Source: Corynebacterium glyciniphilum AJ 3170 (GTDB lineage Bacteria; Actinomycetota; Actinomycetes; Mycobacteriales; Mycobacteriaceae). From it: a stretch of 64,000 nt of DNA. The stretch is from positions 1,612,001 to 1,676,000 of the forward strand of contig NZ_CP006842.1 in NCBI RefSeq assembly GCF_000626675.1, in the 5' to 3' direction. Positions 1 through 8,530 of the stretch are shown in pieces; position 1 is the first letter of the stretch; every line of letters starts with the position of its first letter. Both the position numbers and the translations under genes were made by a program. The notes under the pieces were generated by a model, which saw only the letters and a program-made list of their open reading frames with translations, ran no database searches and was not told the DNA's origin.

Positions 1-1085
1 TCGCCATCGGCACCGCAGTCGTGACGATGTGTGTCCACCTCGACGGCGACGGCGCGGCGACCTTCCTGATCACCCTGTCGGCCTTCCTGCCGATCTACCG
101 GCGCATCGGTATGCGACCGCTGGCACTCACCGCCATCGTTGCCCTCGGCGCCGGCCTGATGAACATCCTGCCCTGGGGCGGTCCCACGCTGCGTGCCATG
201 GCAGCGCTGGACATGACCGCGGCAGAAGTATTCACCCCGATGATCATCCCCATGATCGCCGGCGGGGTGTGGGTCCTTTTCGCCAGCTACCTCATCGGAC
301 GCATGGAGCGCAAGCGTCTCGGAACGATCTCGCTGGACGCTCCGGTGCCAGTGGCTGTGGGCTCTGGTGGCGACGAGATCCCCGCACAGGACGGGACCGT
401 TGATGTTCCCGCGGAGCAGGATCACACTGACCATGCTGACCATGCCCGGCGCGACCACGGTGTCCCGCGGTGGCGTATGGCGGTCAACCTGATCCTCACC
501 CTGACGCTGGTGGTCGTGCTGTTCACCCATGCGGTCCCGATGGAGGTCTGTTTCATCGTCGCCTTCACCATCGCTGCCTGCGTGAATATCCCGAAGTGGA
601 AGGACCAGCAACAGCTGTTCCGTGAGCACGGAGCCAACGTGGTGCTGGTGACCTCCATGGTCTTCGCTGCCGGCGTGTTCACCGGCATCCTCGGTAACAC
701 CGGGATGATCGAGAACATGGCCCAGAGCCTGGCAGATGTCATCCCCGAGAGCTTCGGCGGAATCCTGCCCGTCCTTGTCTCGGTCGTGTCGATGCCGCTG
801 AGCCTGGTGTTCACCCCCGACGCGTTCTACTTCGGCGTGCTCCCGGTATTCGCACACACCGCCGAGGTCATGGGCGTCGACCCGGCGATGATCGCCCGCG
901 GTGCCATCGCCGGGCAGATGACCACCGGCTTCCCGCTCAGCCCGCTGACCGCCTCCACATTCATCCTGATCGGCATGGCGAAGGTGGAACTGGGCAAACA
1001 CCAGCGCTTCACATTCCTCTGGGCATGGGGCACCACTCTGGTGATCACCGTGACCGCGATCATCACCGGCGCACTGACGTTCTAG
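1..1085 (+). CDS. CitMHS-family citrate/metal-citrate:H+ symporter (5' truncated)
   Basis: This membrane carrier of the CitMHS family imports citrate or citrate-metal complexes, or a related di/tricarboxylate, with protons. The reading frame is already open at the window edge, so the start codon and probably about 70-80 residues are missing. The visible part has the motif VHLDGDGAATFL, which is characteristic of CitMHS carriers, and at least seven hydrophobic spans separated by a charged, His/Asp-rich central loop (roughly residues 100-150 of the visible part). It is followed after 20 bp by the AtuA-family gene and is presumably its co-transcribed transporter, which suggests the operon handles an organic acid. 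The substrate is inferred from family only; the context with a CoA-transferase allows a different acid from citrate. Confidence 0.88.
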   Translation, partial: AIGTAVVTMCVHLDGDGAATFLITLSAFLPIYRRIGMRPLALTAIVALGAGLMNILPWGGPTLRAMAALDMTAAEVFTPMIIPMIAGGVWVLFASYLIGRMERKRLGTISLDAPVPVAVGSGGDEIPAQDGTVDVPAEQDHTDHADHARRDHGVPRWRMAVNLILTLTLVVVLFTHAVPMEVCFIVAFTIAACVNIPKWKDQQQLFREHGANVVLVTSMVFAAGVFTGILGNTGMIENMAQSLADVIPESFGGILPVLVSVVSMPLSLVFTPDAFYFGVLPVFAHTAEVMGVDPAMIARGAIAGQMTTGFPLSPLTASTFILIGMAKVELGKHQRFTFLWAWGTTLVITVTAIITGALTF

Positions 1086-1105
1086 CTTTCTAGGAGATAT
1101 CTTCG

Positions 1106-2461
1106 ATGCCAACCATCAGAATCGGATCCGGCGCAGGGTTCGCCGGTGACCGTCTCGACCCGGCCGTCAAACTCGCGAAAGACGGGGGCCTCGACTACCT
1201 CGTGTTCGAGTGCCTCGGGGAGCGCACCGTCGCAGCAGGGCAGCTCCGCCGGCTCAGTGACCCGGACACCGGGTACGACCCGCTGCTGGAGACCAGAATG
1301 CGCGCCGTCCTGCCACACACCGTGGCCCAGGGAACAACCGTGGTGACGAACTCGGGCGCCGCGAACCCTGAAGCCGCCGCCCGTCTGATCGCCCGCGTCG
1401 CCGCCGAGGTGGTGCCGGACCGGACGGTCACCGTGGCCTACCTGACCGGCGACAGCGTCCTGTCCGAGATTCGCTCCGCGGACCCGGACGTCTGGGAGAC
1501 CGGCGAGCCGTTGTCGTCCGACGACACCGGACTGGTCTCCGCGCACGCCTACCTCGGCGTCGAGCACGTCCTGCCGGCCTTCGGAGCAGGTGCGGACGTC
1601 ATCGTCACCGGACGGTTGGCCGACCCCTCCCTGTTCCTGGCACCGATGGTCCACGAATTCGGCTGGCAGCTCGACGACTGGGCGCGGCTGGGCGCCGGAA
1701 CCTTCGTCGGCCACCTGCTGGAATGCGCCGGGCAGGTCACCGGAGGCTACTTCGCCGACCCGGTGACCAAACCCGTGCCCGGCATGGAAGACCTCGGGTT
1801 CCCCTTCGCCGACATCAGCGCTGACGGCACCGCGGTGCTGGGCAAACTCGCCGACACCGGCGGCATGCTCACCCGGCAGACGGTGCGTGAACAGACGCTT
1901 TACGAAGTAGCTGACCCATCGGCCTACCTCACCCCGGACGTGACCGCCGACTTCTCCGGCGTTCACCTCGACGAGGTGGGACCCGACGCCGTGCGGGTCA
2001 GTGGGGCGACTGGACGGGCCCGCACCGGGACACTGAAAGTCACTCTGGGTTTCCGGGGCGGCTGGCTCGGCGAAGGACAGATCACCTACGCCGGGCCCCG
2101 CGCCCGCCAGCGCGCGGAGATGGCCTGGGACATCGTCCGGCACCGGCTGCAGCACGTTCACGGCATCGACCCGGCGACCGTCAGCGTGGAGTTCATCGGC
2201 GACGGCGCAGCCTTCCGCGGCATGATGCCGACGGCGGACCGTCCCGACCCGCCGGAGGTCCGCCTGCGCGTGGCCGCACGCGTGGACACCGCCACCCAGG
2301 CCCGCGCGATCGGCTGGGAGGTTGAGGCGCTCTACTGCGCCGGACCCGCCGCCGGCGGGGGAGCACGTACCGCGAGCAGTGAAGTCCTCGCCATCCGCTC
2401 GGCACTGCTGCCGCGCGAACGAATCGCCGCCCAGGTCACCACCGTGAAAGGAGACCGCTGA
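1106..2461 (+). CDS. AtuA-family (DUF1446) acyclic terpene utilization-like protein
   Basis: A 451-residue protein of the AtuA/DUF1446 family, named for a component of acyclic terpene (citronellol/geraniol) catabolism in Pseudomonas. The biochemical role is not well established. The N-terminal segment with IRIGSGAGFAGDRLDPAVKL and the later GADVIVTGRLADPSLFLAP are typical of the family. The start has a TAGGAG ribosome site 10 bases upstream. The stop overlaps the next start (ATGA), so translation is coupled. The neighbours (carrier upstream; small AtuA partner and CoA-transferase downstream) suggest a role in converting an imported branched or hydroxy acid after or before CoA activation. Terpene degradation itself is not supported, because no carboxylase genes are present here. 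Confidence 0.85.
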   Translation: MPTIRIGSGAGFAGDRLDPAVKLAKDGGLDYLVFECLGERTVAAGQLRRLSDPDTGYDPLLETRMRAVLPHTVAQGTTVVTNSGAANPEAAARLIARVAAEVVPDRTVTVAYLTGDSVLSEIRSADPDVWETGEPLSSDDTGLVSAHAYLGVEHVLPAFGAGADVIVTGRLADPSLFLAPMVHEFGWQLDDWARLGAGTFVGHLLECAGQVTGGYFADPVTKPVPGMEDLGFPFADISADGTAVLGKLADTGGMLTRQTVREQTLYEVADPSAYLTPDVTADFSGVHLDEVGPDAVRVSGATGRARTGTLKVTLGFRGGWLGEGQITYAGPRARQRAEMAWDIVRHRLQHVHGIDPATVSVEFIGDGAAFRGMMPTADRPDPPEVRLRVAARVDTATQARAIGWEVEALYCAGPAAGGGARTASSEVLAIRSALLPRERIAAQVTTVKGDR

Positions 2462-2793
2462 TGAACATGCTCGACGACTACGCCGACGCGCGCACCGGCG
2501 ACAAGGGTGACACCCTCATCGTCGCCGTCCTGCCCCGCACCCCTCACAACTACCGGCAGCTGCGCGCACACCTCACCGCACAGGCCGTGGCAGAGCACTT
2601 CTGCTGCGATGTCCGGGACGTCACCGTCCGGGAGGTGGCCACCGTCGAATCCTTCGTCTGCGAACTGCGCGGCGTGCTCGGCGGCGGCGTTACCGGCTCA
2701 CCGGTGCTCGACGGGCACGGAAAGACACTCAGCTACCACATGCTCACCCTCCCCATCCGTGAGCACGACGACCGAGAAGGAGAACAACGATGA
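2461..2793 (+). CDS. AtuA-associated small ferredoxin-fold-like protein
   Basis: A 110-residue protein resembling the separate C-terminal domain that accompanies AtuA/DUF1446 proteins. The N-terminal ARTGDKGDTLIVAV stretch matches the (A)R(S/T)GDKG signature of these domains. In many genomes this domain is fused to the AtuA part; here it is a separate gene with 4-bp ATGA overlaps on both sides, consistent with a stoichiometric complex with AtuA. The catalytic role is unknown. Several cysteines (Cys-Cys at about 41-42, and another near residue 61) are present but do not form a recognisable metal motif. Confidence 0.75.
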   Translation: MNMLDDYADARTGDKGDTLIVAVLPRTPHNYRQLRAHLTAQAVAEHFCCDVRDVTVREVATVESFVCELRGVLGGGVTGSPVLDGHGKTLSYHMLTLPIREHDDREGEQR

Positions 2794-3635
2794 CGGATTC
2801 GCCTCACTCCACCCGCTCCACCCGTCCCACCAGCCTCGCAGCGAAAGTCGTCGCGACACCGGAGAAGGCCGTCCGCGACATCGCCGACGGCGCCCGGCTC
2901 GCCGTCGGCGGCTTTGGGCTCAACGGCATCCCCGAAAGCCTCATCGCCGCCCTCGTCGACACTGGTGTCAGCGACCTGGAGATCTACTCGAACAACTGCG
3001 GTGTCGACGACTGGGGCCTGGGCCTGCTGCTCAACAACCGCCAGGTCCGCCGTGTCGTCGCATCGTACGTGGGAGAGAACAAGGAGTTCGCCCGCCAGTA
3101 CCTCGCCGGCGAACTCGAAGTTGAACTGACCCCGCAGGGAACCCTGGCCGAGAAGCTACGTGCCGCCGGTATCGGCGTCCCCGCCTTCTACACGCCCGCC
3201 GGGGTGGGCACACCCATCGCCGACGGCGGGCTGCCGTGGAAGTACCGGGAGGACGGCTCCGTCGCCGTCGCCTCCCCGCCCAAGGAGGTCCGCGAGTTCA
3301 GCGGACGCCGGTACGTCCTGGAAGAAGCACTGCCAGCGGACGTCGCCCTGATTCATGCCGAGATCGGCGACACCGAAGGCAACCTGGTGTTCGCGAAATC
3401 CGCGATGAACTTCAACCCGCTGTGCGCTATGGCGGGAAGGATCACCATCGCCGAGGTAGAGCGACTCGTGGAACCCGGCGAGATCGATCCGGCACAGGTC
3501 CACCTGCCCGGCATCTTCGTGCAACGCATCGTGGAGACCGGTCCGCAACACAAGAGGATCGAGAAAAGGACCGTGCGGGCAGAGAGCGCAGGGAGCGCAG
3601 ACGGCGCAGATTCAGTGGAGGAGGAGAAGCGATGA
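2790..3635 (+). CDS. CoA-transferase subunit A (3-oxoacid/3-oxoadipate type)
   Basis: Alpha subunit of a class I CoA-transferase, 281 residues, which moves CoA from a donor such as succinyl-CoA or acetyl-CoA to a carboxylic acid. The glycine-rich [14 protein letters not shown] segment near the N-terminus is the usual CoA-transferase alpha signature. The C-terminal 40 residues after the core are charged and low in complexity, and look like an extension. The gene is translationally coupled to both neighbours by ATGA overlaps, and the beta subunit follows directly. Together with the carrier and AtuA genes this gives a plausible uptake and activation pathway. The acid substrate is not determined; PcaI/CatI and ScoA-like enzymes share this architecture. 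Confidence 0.9.
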   Translation: MTDSPHSTRSTRPTSLAAKVVATPEKAVRDIADGARLAVGGFGLNGIPESLIAALVDTGVSDLEIYSNNCGVDDWGLGLLLNNRQVRRVVASYVGENKEFARQYLAGELEVELTPQGTLAEKLRAAGIGVPAFYTPAGVGTPIADGGLPWKYREDGSVAVASPPKEVREFSGRRYVLEEALPADVALIHAEIGDTEGNLVFAKSAMNFNPLCAMAGRITIAEVERLVEPGEIDPAQVHLPGIFVQRIVETGPQHKRIEKRTVRAESAGSADGADSVEEEKR

Positions 3636-4291
3636 GTTGGACGAAAGAACAGATGGCGGCACGCGCCGCGCAGGAACTCGAGGACGGGCAGTACGTGAAC
3701 CTCGGCATCGGCATGCCCACGCTGATCCCGAACCATCTGCCCGACGGCGTGCACGTCGTCCTGCACAGCGAGAACGGCATCCTCGGCACCGGACCGTACC
3801 CCATTCCGACGGAACTGGACCCCGATCTCATCAACGCGGGCAAGGAGACGGTGACCGTCAACCCGGGCGCGGCCTTCTTCGACTCCTCCCTGTCCTTCGG
3901 CATGATCCGTGGGGGACACGTGGACGTCGCCGTGCTCGGCGGAATGGAGGTCTCCCGCCACGGGGATCTGGCCAACTGGATGGTGCCCGGCAAGATGGTC
4001 AAGGGCATGGGTGGGGCCATGGACCTGGTACACGGTGCGCGGAAGGTGATCGTGCTGATGAACCACGTCTCCAGGGACGGTTCGCCCAAGATCCTGCCTG
4101 AATGCACGCTGCCGCTGACCGGGCAGGGCGTGGTGGACCGCATCATCACGGACCTGGCGGTCATTGACGTGGTCCGCGACGGTGGAACAGGTGTGTCTGG
4201 GATCAGCGGGCGTCTGGTACTGCGGGAGGTCGCGCCGGGTGTGACGACGGATGATGTTGTGGCGGCGACGGGTGTGAAGTTGGAGCAGTAG
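3632..4291 (+). CDS. CoA-transferase subunit B
   Basis: Beta subunit of the same class I CoA-transferase, 219 residues. The ATG at 3632 is chosen because it overlaps the alpha stop (ATGA) and is preceded by GGAGGAGAAG; longer upstream readings of this frame only overlap the alpha gene. The segment [16 protein letters not shown] and the catalytic glutamate in SENGILG (Glu47), which forms the enzyme-CoA thioester, are both present, so the enzyme should be active. It is the last gene of the five-gene operon. No clear hairpin terminator follows; about 70 bases lead into the next gene region. Confidence 0.92.
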   Translation: MSWTKEQMAARAAQELEDGQYVNLGIGMPTLIPNHLPDGVHVVLHSENGILGTGPYPIPTELDPDLINAGKETVTVNPGAAFFDSSLSFGMIRGGHVDVAVLGGMEVSRHGDLANWMVPGKMVKGMGGAMDLVHGARKVIVLMNHVSRDGSPKILPECTLPLTGQGVVDRIITDLAVIDVVRDGGTGVSGISGRLVLREVAPGVTTDDVVAATGVKLEQ

Positions 4292-4394
4292 CTGTCGCGA
4301 TCCTACGGTATCGAGATACTGCGGAGCCGGGAAGTAAAGCTAGGTTTTATGAGGTCAGGTGATGCGGAGCGAGGAAGAAGCGCACCGTATAAAG

Positions 4395-4409
4395 TGTCAC
4401 GCTGTGACA
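4395..4409. promoter_or_regulatory. perfect 6-bp inverted repeat, possible operator
   Basis: TGTCAC-GCT-GTGACA is a perfect dyad placed just after a TATAAA-like element (4390-4394) and about 50 bases before the ATG chosen for the YpsA-like gene. It has the size and symmetry of a repressor site near a transcription start. It is not the GlxR consensus (TGTGA-N6-TCACA). The regulator is unknown. Confidence 0.4.
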
Positions 4410-4457
4410 GCTCAGACAGGTGTTGGCCGTTATGACGGCTCTGACCGCTACCGCCAT

Positions 4458-4955
4458 ATGATCGCCACCATCCGCTCCGGCGGCCAGTCGGGTGTCGACA
4501 GGGGAGCACTCGATGCTGCCCGAGCTGCTGGTATTCCCGTCGCAGGCTGGTGCCCCGCCGGTGGATGGGCCGAGGACCGCTCGGAACCGCCGGGACTACT
4601 GACGGACTACCCGGAGTTGACGGAGACTCCGTCGTCGGAGACGAAGCAACGCACGGAGTGGAACGTCCGCGACAGTGACGCCACACTCATACTGACGGCC
4701 ATGGGCGGGACGTCGCCGGGGACCGACCTGACGGTGGGATTTGCCCGCCATTGGCAGCGTCCCCACCTCGTTCTTGACGCCTTGGTCTGGCGTCAGAGCG
4801 ACATGGCGGTAGTGGCACACGATGTGTCGGAGTGGCTGCGAGGACAGGGGAGCGGACTCGGGGTCAATGTCGCGGGACCGCGTGCCAGCGAATGGGCGAG
4901 GGCGTATGAGTCCAGCTACCGCCTGGTCGCGGCGCTCCTGGACGTCGGTGCCTAG
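4458..4955 (+). CDS. YpsA-like putative molybdenum/nucleotide carrier (Rossmann-like)
   Basis: A 165-residue protein resembling the family annotated as putative molybdenum carrier or SLOG/YpsA-like proteins with a Rossmann-type ligand-binding fold. Diagnostic segments are IRSGGQSGVDRGALDAA at the N-terminus, GIPVAGWCPAG, and RTEWNVRDSDATLI. The frame is open further upstream to 4359 (GTG, then ATG at 4362), but the homologous part begins at the ATG at 4458, and the upstream 33 residues look unrelated. No ribosome-binding site precedes either choice. The ligand is unknown; the molybdenum label rests on a plant protein and should be read loosely. It stands alone between the CoA-transferase operon and the TM2 gene. 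Confidence 0.75.
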   Translation: MIATIRSGGQSGVDRGALDAARAAGIPVAGWCPAGGWAEDRSEPPGLLTDYPELTETPSSETKQRTEWNVRDSDATLILTAMGGTSPGTDLTVGFARHWQRPHLVLDALVWRQSDMAVVAHDVSEWLRGQGSGLGVNVAGPRASEWARAYESSYRLVAALLDVGA

Positions 4956-5022
4956 TAAACCTCACCGCCACGATAGGCTGTGCATACTCTTATATTTTCG
5001 ATACTAGGTGGGAGAACGCACT

Positions 5023-5655
5023 GTGACTGGCCCGGAATTCCAGAGCTCTCAAGGCTCCGATAATGCACGCTCTGCGGGTACCACCGGGGGACGGTGGTCC
5101 GGGGAGAATATCCAGGGGACCCCTTACGGTAACCCCACGGCGGCGGACCAGGCCCAGGCGTACAGCGCCCCTCAGGGACCCGGGAACGGCATGCCCGGGT
5201 ACCCCGGCCAGTACGGCAACGCGGGCCAGCCCGGTCCCTACGCGGGTGCCGCAATGTACCCGGGGTATCCCACCCCGCCGCCGTCCACCAAGAAGAAGGT
5301 CGTGGCGGCGCTGCTGGCGTTCTTCCTGGGCGGCACCGGCGCCCACAACTTCTACATCGGCAATAAGGGCCGCGCGATCGCCCAGCTGATCTTCCTCATC
5401 GTCACCTGGGTGATCGTGATCGTGGGCTATTCGCTCATCATCGCCGGTACGGGTACCGAGATGGTCGCGACTTATTCCGGTGAGACCTACTACGTTGATG
5501 AGGACCCGGACATGATCATCGGTGGTGGACTTCTCGCGATCCTGGGCTACCTGATGATGGGAGCTCTCTGGATCTGGACGATGGTTGAATTCATCATGAT
5601 CCTTACCAGCAGCGGCCGCTACGGGCGGGACCGCGAGGGTTACATGCTGGCGTAG
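5023..5655 (+). CDS. TM2 domain-containing membrane protein
   Basis: A 210-residue membrane protein. Residues 1-85 are rich in Gly, Pro, Gln and Tyr and likely disordered. A lysine cluster (KKK) then precedes the TM2 domain: a first hydrophobic helix, the GGTGAHNFYIGNKGRAIAQL turn typical of TM2, and a second helix. A further C-terminal pair of hydrophobic spans follows, ending in a short basic tail. The GTG at 5023 is chosen because GGGAG lies about 9 bases upstream; an in-frame GTG at 5008 would place this ribosome site inside the gene. A TATATT -10-like element lies at 4991-4996. Function of TM2 proteins in bacteria is unknown. Confidence 0.82.
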   Translation: MTGPEFQSSQGSDNARSAGTTGGRWSGENIQGTPYGNPTAADQAQAYSAPQGPGNGMPGYPGQYGNAGQPGPYAGAAMYPGYPTPPPSTKKKVVAALLAFFLGGTGAHNFYIGNKGRAIAQLIFLIVTWVIVIVGYSLIIAGTGTEMVATYSGETYYVDEDPDMIIGGGLLAILGYLMMGALWIWTMVEFIMILTSSGRYGRDREGYMLA

Positions 5656-5718
5656 CGGGTCCCGCCATGCGGTGGGGGAGCAGAGGGGCTGTACCGGGTG
5701 TTGTCCGCCGCGAACCCA

Positions 5719-7077
5719 CTAGGTCAGTGTCGGCAATCCGTCCTTGTAGATCAATCCGTGCACTCCGGTGGTGATGTCGACCACCTGGGACAGCGCGAAG
5801 TCTGACGCAGCCGAGAGGTAGGCGTATGCCACCGCTCGCTCGATGCCGAGGTCGGTTTCCAGGAAGTCTAGGGCGTTGACGACCGCGCGGCGCATCGCCA
5901 CGTTGAGGTCCCGGTCCGAGCCGTTGACTAGTCCGTCCGGGTCGGACAGGCCGATCGGTATCCAGGCGTCCTCGGTTTCCCCGAAAGGGTAGGAGAAGGC
6001 GACGGACGGGGTCGACCGGTCACCTCTCTTACACACCGTGAGTCGGAATGTGGTGCGCAGGGACCCCTCCATGGCTGTCAGTGCGACTTCCCCGTCGCCC
6101 ATGCCGTGGTGCGGGTCTCCGGTGTAGAACAGTGCCCCGTCGGTGAAGACCGGCAGGTAGAGGGCCGACCCCACGGCGAGGTGCCGGATGTCGATGTTCC
6201 CGCCGCCCAGGGTCGGGGGAATGGAGTTGCGGCTCTCGGCGGTGGCGTCGCCGTCGTCGGTGGTGGCCACACCCATCATGCCCATGAACGGGCGCAGCGG
6301 GAAGCTCAGCTCCAGCTCGCCGGAGGTCATGATTCCCCGTCCGTCCTGCGCCCGGGTGAACACCGAGACGTTCTCTCCGCGGCCGTCGGCCCCCACCGGC
6401 GGCATGACCTCGTCCAGGTCGATGCCGTCCGGCGCCTTGCCGTCCGGCATCGCCCGGAGTGCGCCTTTGCCGTGCCGGCTGGACACCACGCCGTAGGGAA
6501 CGCGGAGGGTCGTCTCCAACGTCTCGACCTTCAGCACGTCGCCGGGTTCGGCGCCCTCGACGAAGATCGGCCCGGTGACGATGTGCGGGCCGTCCTTGTC
6601 GAAGTCACGGGGCGTGCGGTCGTAGTTCGCCGCAATCTCGCGGGCGTCGTCGAGCACGTCAGCCCGGTCCACCCCCTTCTCTCCGAACCAGGAGTCCGGG
6701 TCGCGGCCCTGGTCCTCGAGGATCCCCTCATGACTGACGGTGTCCACCGTCACCGTCTCACCTGACTTCATCCGCAGCACTGGTTCGCTGTCGGTGGAGG
6801 GCAGGTAACCCCAGAGGACCATGTCGACCTCGGAGGCGAGGTAATGGTCTGCCTGCAGGGAGCCGGAACCGGGCTGAAGGATCTCGCCGGGGATGCCCGG
6901 ACTGGTGGAGCTGGCCGCGGCGGCCGGGGCCCCGTCGTGACTGCAGCCGACGAGGGTGCTGCCTGCACCGGCGGCTCCGACGGCACTTGCGATCTGTAGG
7001 AAACGGCGGCGTCCGAAACTTCGGCTGAGTCGGTCGGCGGTGTCTGCGGGGGAGGGGACTCCTCGGGAAACGGTCAT
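5719..7077 (-). CDS. Tat-exported acetamidase/formamidase-family lipoprotein
   Basis: A 452-residue member of the FmdA/AmdA family, which hydrolyses short amides such as formamide or acetamide to ammonia and the acid. The N-terminus has a twin-arginine signal (GRRRFLQIAS, about residues 22-31), a hydrophobic stretch, and a lipobox LVGC, so the mature enzyme should be a surface lipoprotein, unusual for a family that is mostly cytoplasmic. Family segments include SHEGILEDQGRDP, GPIFVEGAEPGDVLKVE and YTGDPHHGMGDGEV. The ATG at 7077 is preferred over 7083 because TACCGT lies exactly 8 bases upstream, indicating a leaderless transcript. It faces the TM2 gene tail to tail. The true substrate is not known. 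Confidence 0.83.
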   Translation of the reverse strand: MTVSRGVPSPADTADRLSRSFGRRRFLQIASAVGAAGAGSTLVGCSHDGAPAAAASSTSPGIPGEILQPGSGSLQADHYLASEVDMVLWGYLPSTDSEPVLRMKSGETVTVDTVSHEGILEDQGRDPDSWFGEKGVDRADVLDDAREIAANYDRTPRDFDKDGPHIVTGPIFVEGAEPGDVLKVETLETTLRVPYGVVSSRHGKGALRAMPDGKAPDGIDLDEVMPPVGADGRGENVSVFTRAQDGRGIMTSGELELSFPLRPFMGMMGVATTDDGDATAESRNSIPPTLGGGNIDIRHLAVGSALYLPVFTDGALFYTGDPHHGMGDGEVALTAMEGSLRTTFRLTVCKRGDRSTPSVAFSYPFGETEDAWIPIGLSDPDGLVNGSDRDLNVAMRRAVVNALDFLETDLGIERAVAYAYLSAASDFALSQVVDITTGVHGLIYKDGLPTLT

Positions 7078-7146
7078 GGCCACCGACGGTATCGGCGGGC
7101 TGTTGTCTGGCTGTTTCGCGCCGGTGTCGCCGGTGTTGCACCGGAT

Positions 7147-8397
7147 TCACCCCACCGGAACCCACGCCGCCGGCACGTGCTGGGCGTGGTAGACCAGGAA
7201 ACTCTCGGTGGAACTCCCCGGTGCGGCGGGCCCCGAATAGGGAGACACGTACTCCCACACGATGCGTCCGGACGGGGTGACCTGGAAGATTCGCCCCTGC
7301 ATTCCTTCGGTGACGAGAGTGTTTCCGTTGGGCAGGCGTTGGGCGTTGCTCACGAAGGCGCTGAAGAACTCCCACGGCTGACGGCCGGAGTCCTCGGCGG
7401 TGTACTGCCACACGATCTGCCTGGTCAGCGGGTCGATCTCGAGTACCCGCGATCCGGAGTAGATCCCCAGTGCCACAGGGGGGTACCCCGCACCTCCCTG
7501 GTTGTCGAAGACCAGGAGGTTGCCGGCACCGGGCAGGTCCTCGGCGATGATGTGGGGGTTGTGCTGTCCGGAGATCTGGTCGAGTGGGCGGGGGACCCGG
7601 CGTTGCAGGATGCGTTCGTGGTGGTCTCCCGGAGCGCTGTCGAAGGACGGCCCGAGGCGCCACAGGACGGCGTCGCTGCCGCTGACGCGGTCGACCACGG
7701 CGACGACGTTGGCCTTGCGTGAGCTGATGATCACGTTGCCGGGGGTGAACGGTGAGGTCGGGTCGTCGTCGTGCAGGCGGTTGGGGCCGATCACGCTGGC
7801 GGTGTTAATCTCCGCGTAACCCCAGGGGGTGTCGGCGTGTCGCCGGGACGTCGCTCGCAGGTCCTCCAGGCCTTCCTTGCTGAGTCCGAGTTCGTCGAGG
7901 TGGTCGCCGAGCAGCCACTGCCACACCAGCGTCCCCGAGGGGTCGACCTCGTAGAGTCCCTGGTCGCCGACGGTGTGGTCGCCGAGGAAGGGAACCACGC
8001 GGGGGACGGTGACCAGGTACAGCCGGTTGCCGTTGTCGAGCAGCGTCCAGTCGTGGTTCTGGCGGGCGGCCCCGCCAGGGGCCTCGGTGCCCCATTCCCA
8101 GCGCACCTCGCCGTCCCAGGAGAGTTCGCCGACGGTGCGGTTGGGGTAGATCCCGCCCCGGGGCTCGTCCACGGCGGGGAGGTCGGAGAGCTGCAGGCCG
8201 ACCCGGCCCAACTCGCCGTCGACGAGGGCGGGGTCGATGATCCGGGACGGCACGCCGGGGTGCTCCCACCGGTGAACGACCTCACCGTGGTGGTCGATCA
8301 GCCGGGTGACCCCGTCGGGCGCGGCGAAGAGGACGTAGCCGTCCTCGACCTGGTCAGGCTCGTGGACGGTGACTCCGGTTGTTCTCAGGTGTGTCAT
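7147..8397 (-). CDS. arylsulfotransferase (ASST)-like protein
   Basis: A 416-residue protein of the ASST-like beta-propeller family. Repeated blades are visible as D-x-x-G-x-x-V-W/R-W units (HHGEVVHRWEHPG, SWDGEVRWEWG, DPSGTLVWQWLLG, TPSGRIVWEYVSP). Classical ASSTs move sulfate between phenols in the periplasm through a sulfo-histidine. His residues occur in RQNHDWTLL and SGQHNPHIIAEDL, which are candidate catalytic positions. There is no signal peptide from the chosen start, so it may be cytoplasmic. The ATG at 8397 has TAGCTT 8 bases upstream (leaderless), which rules out the longer GTG reading. It is divergent from the LacI-type regulator. Enzyme activity is inferred from family only. Confidence 0.75.
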   Translation of the reverse strand: MTHLRTTGVTVHEPDQVEDGYVLFAAPDGVTRLIDHHGEVVHRWEHPGVPSRIIDPALVDGELGRVGLQLSDLPAVDEPRGGIYPNRTVGELSWDGEVRWEWGTEAPGGAARQNHDWTLLDNGNRLYLVTVPRVVPFLGDHTVGDQGLYEVDPSGTLVWQWLLGDHLDELGLSKEGLEDLRATSRRHADTPWGYAEINTASVIGPNRLHDDDPTSPFTPGNVIISSRKANVVAVVDRVSGSDAVLWRLGPSFDSAPGDHHERILQRRVPRPLDQISGQHNPHIIAEDLPGAGNLLVFDNQGGAGYPPVALGIYSGSRVLEIDPLTRQIVWQYTAEDSGRQPWEFFSAFVSNAQRLPNGNTLVTEGMQGRIFQVTPSGRIVWEYVSPYSGPAAPGSSTESFLVYHAQHVPAAWVPVG

Positions 8398-8430
8398 GGG
8401 CCACGAAGCTACCCACCCTGACGCCGTCAC

Positions 8431-8467
8431 GTGAATCGATTGGATCACGGTGAGTGAAAGGATTCAC
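8431..8467. promoter_or_regulatory. divergent control region with inverted repeat GTGAATC…GATTCAC
   Basis: Between the ASST-like gene and the LacI regulator lie an 8-bp palindrome with a central CG (AATCGATT, 8434-8441), the usual form of LacI-family operators, and the inverted pair GTGAATC (8431-8437) and GATTCAC (8461-8467). The second arm overlaps a TTCACG -35-like element. The -10 for the regulator is TAGATT at 8487-8492. This suggests autoregulation and control of both divergent units. Confidence 0.5.
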
Positions 8468-8530
8468 GCGCACCGCACCCGCGTCCTAGATTGATCGGCA
8501 CCTGAGACCGGCAACAGAAAGGAACCGACT

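Noticed and set aside
3236..3631. Longer reading of CoA-transferase subunit B starting inside subunit A
   Set aside because: The extra 132 residues are Arg-rich shadow sequence; the ATGA overlap and GGAGGAG site fix the start at 3632.
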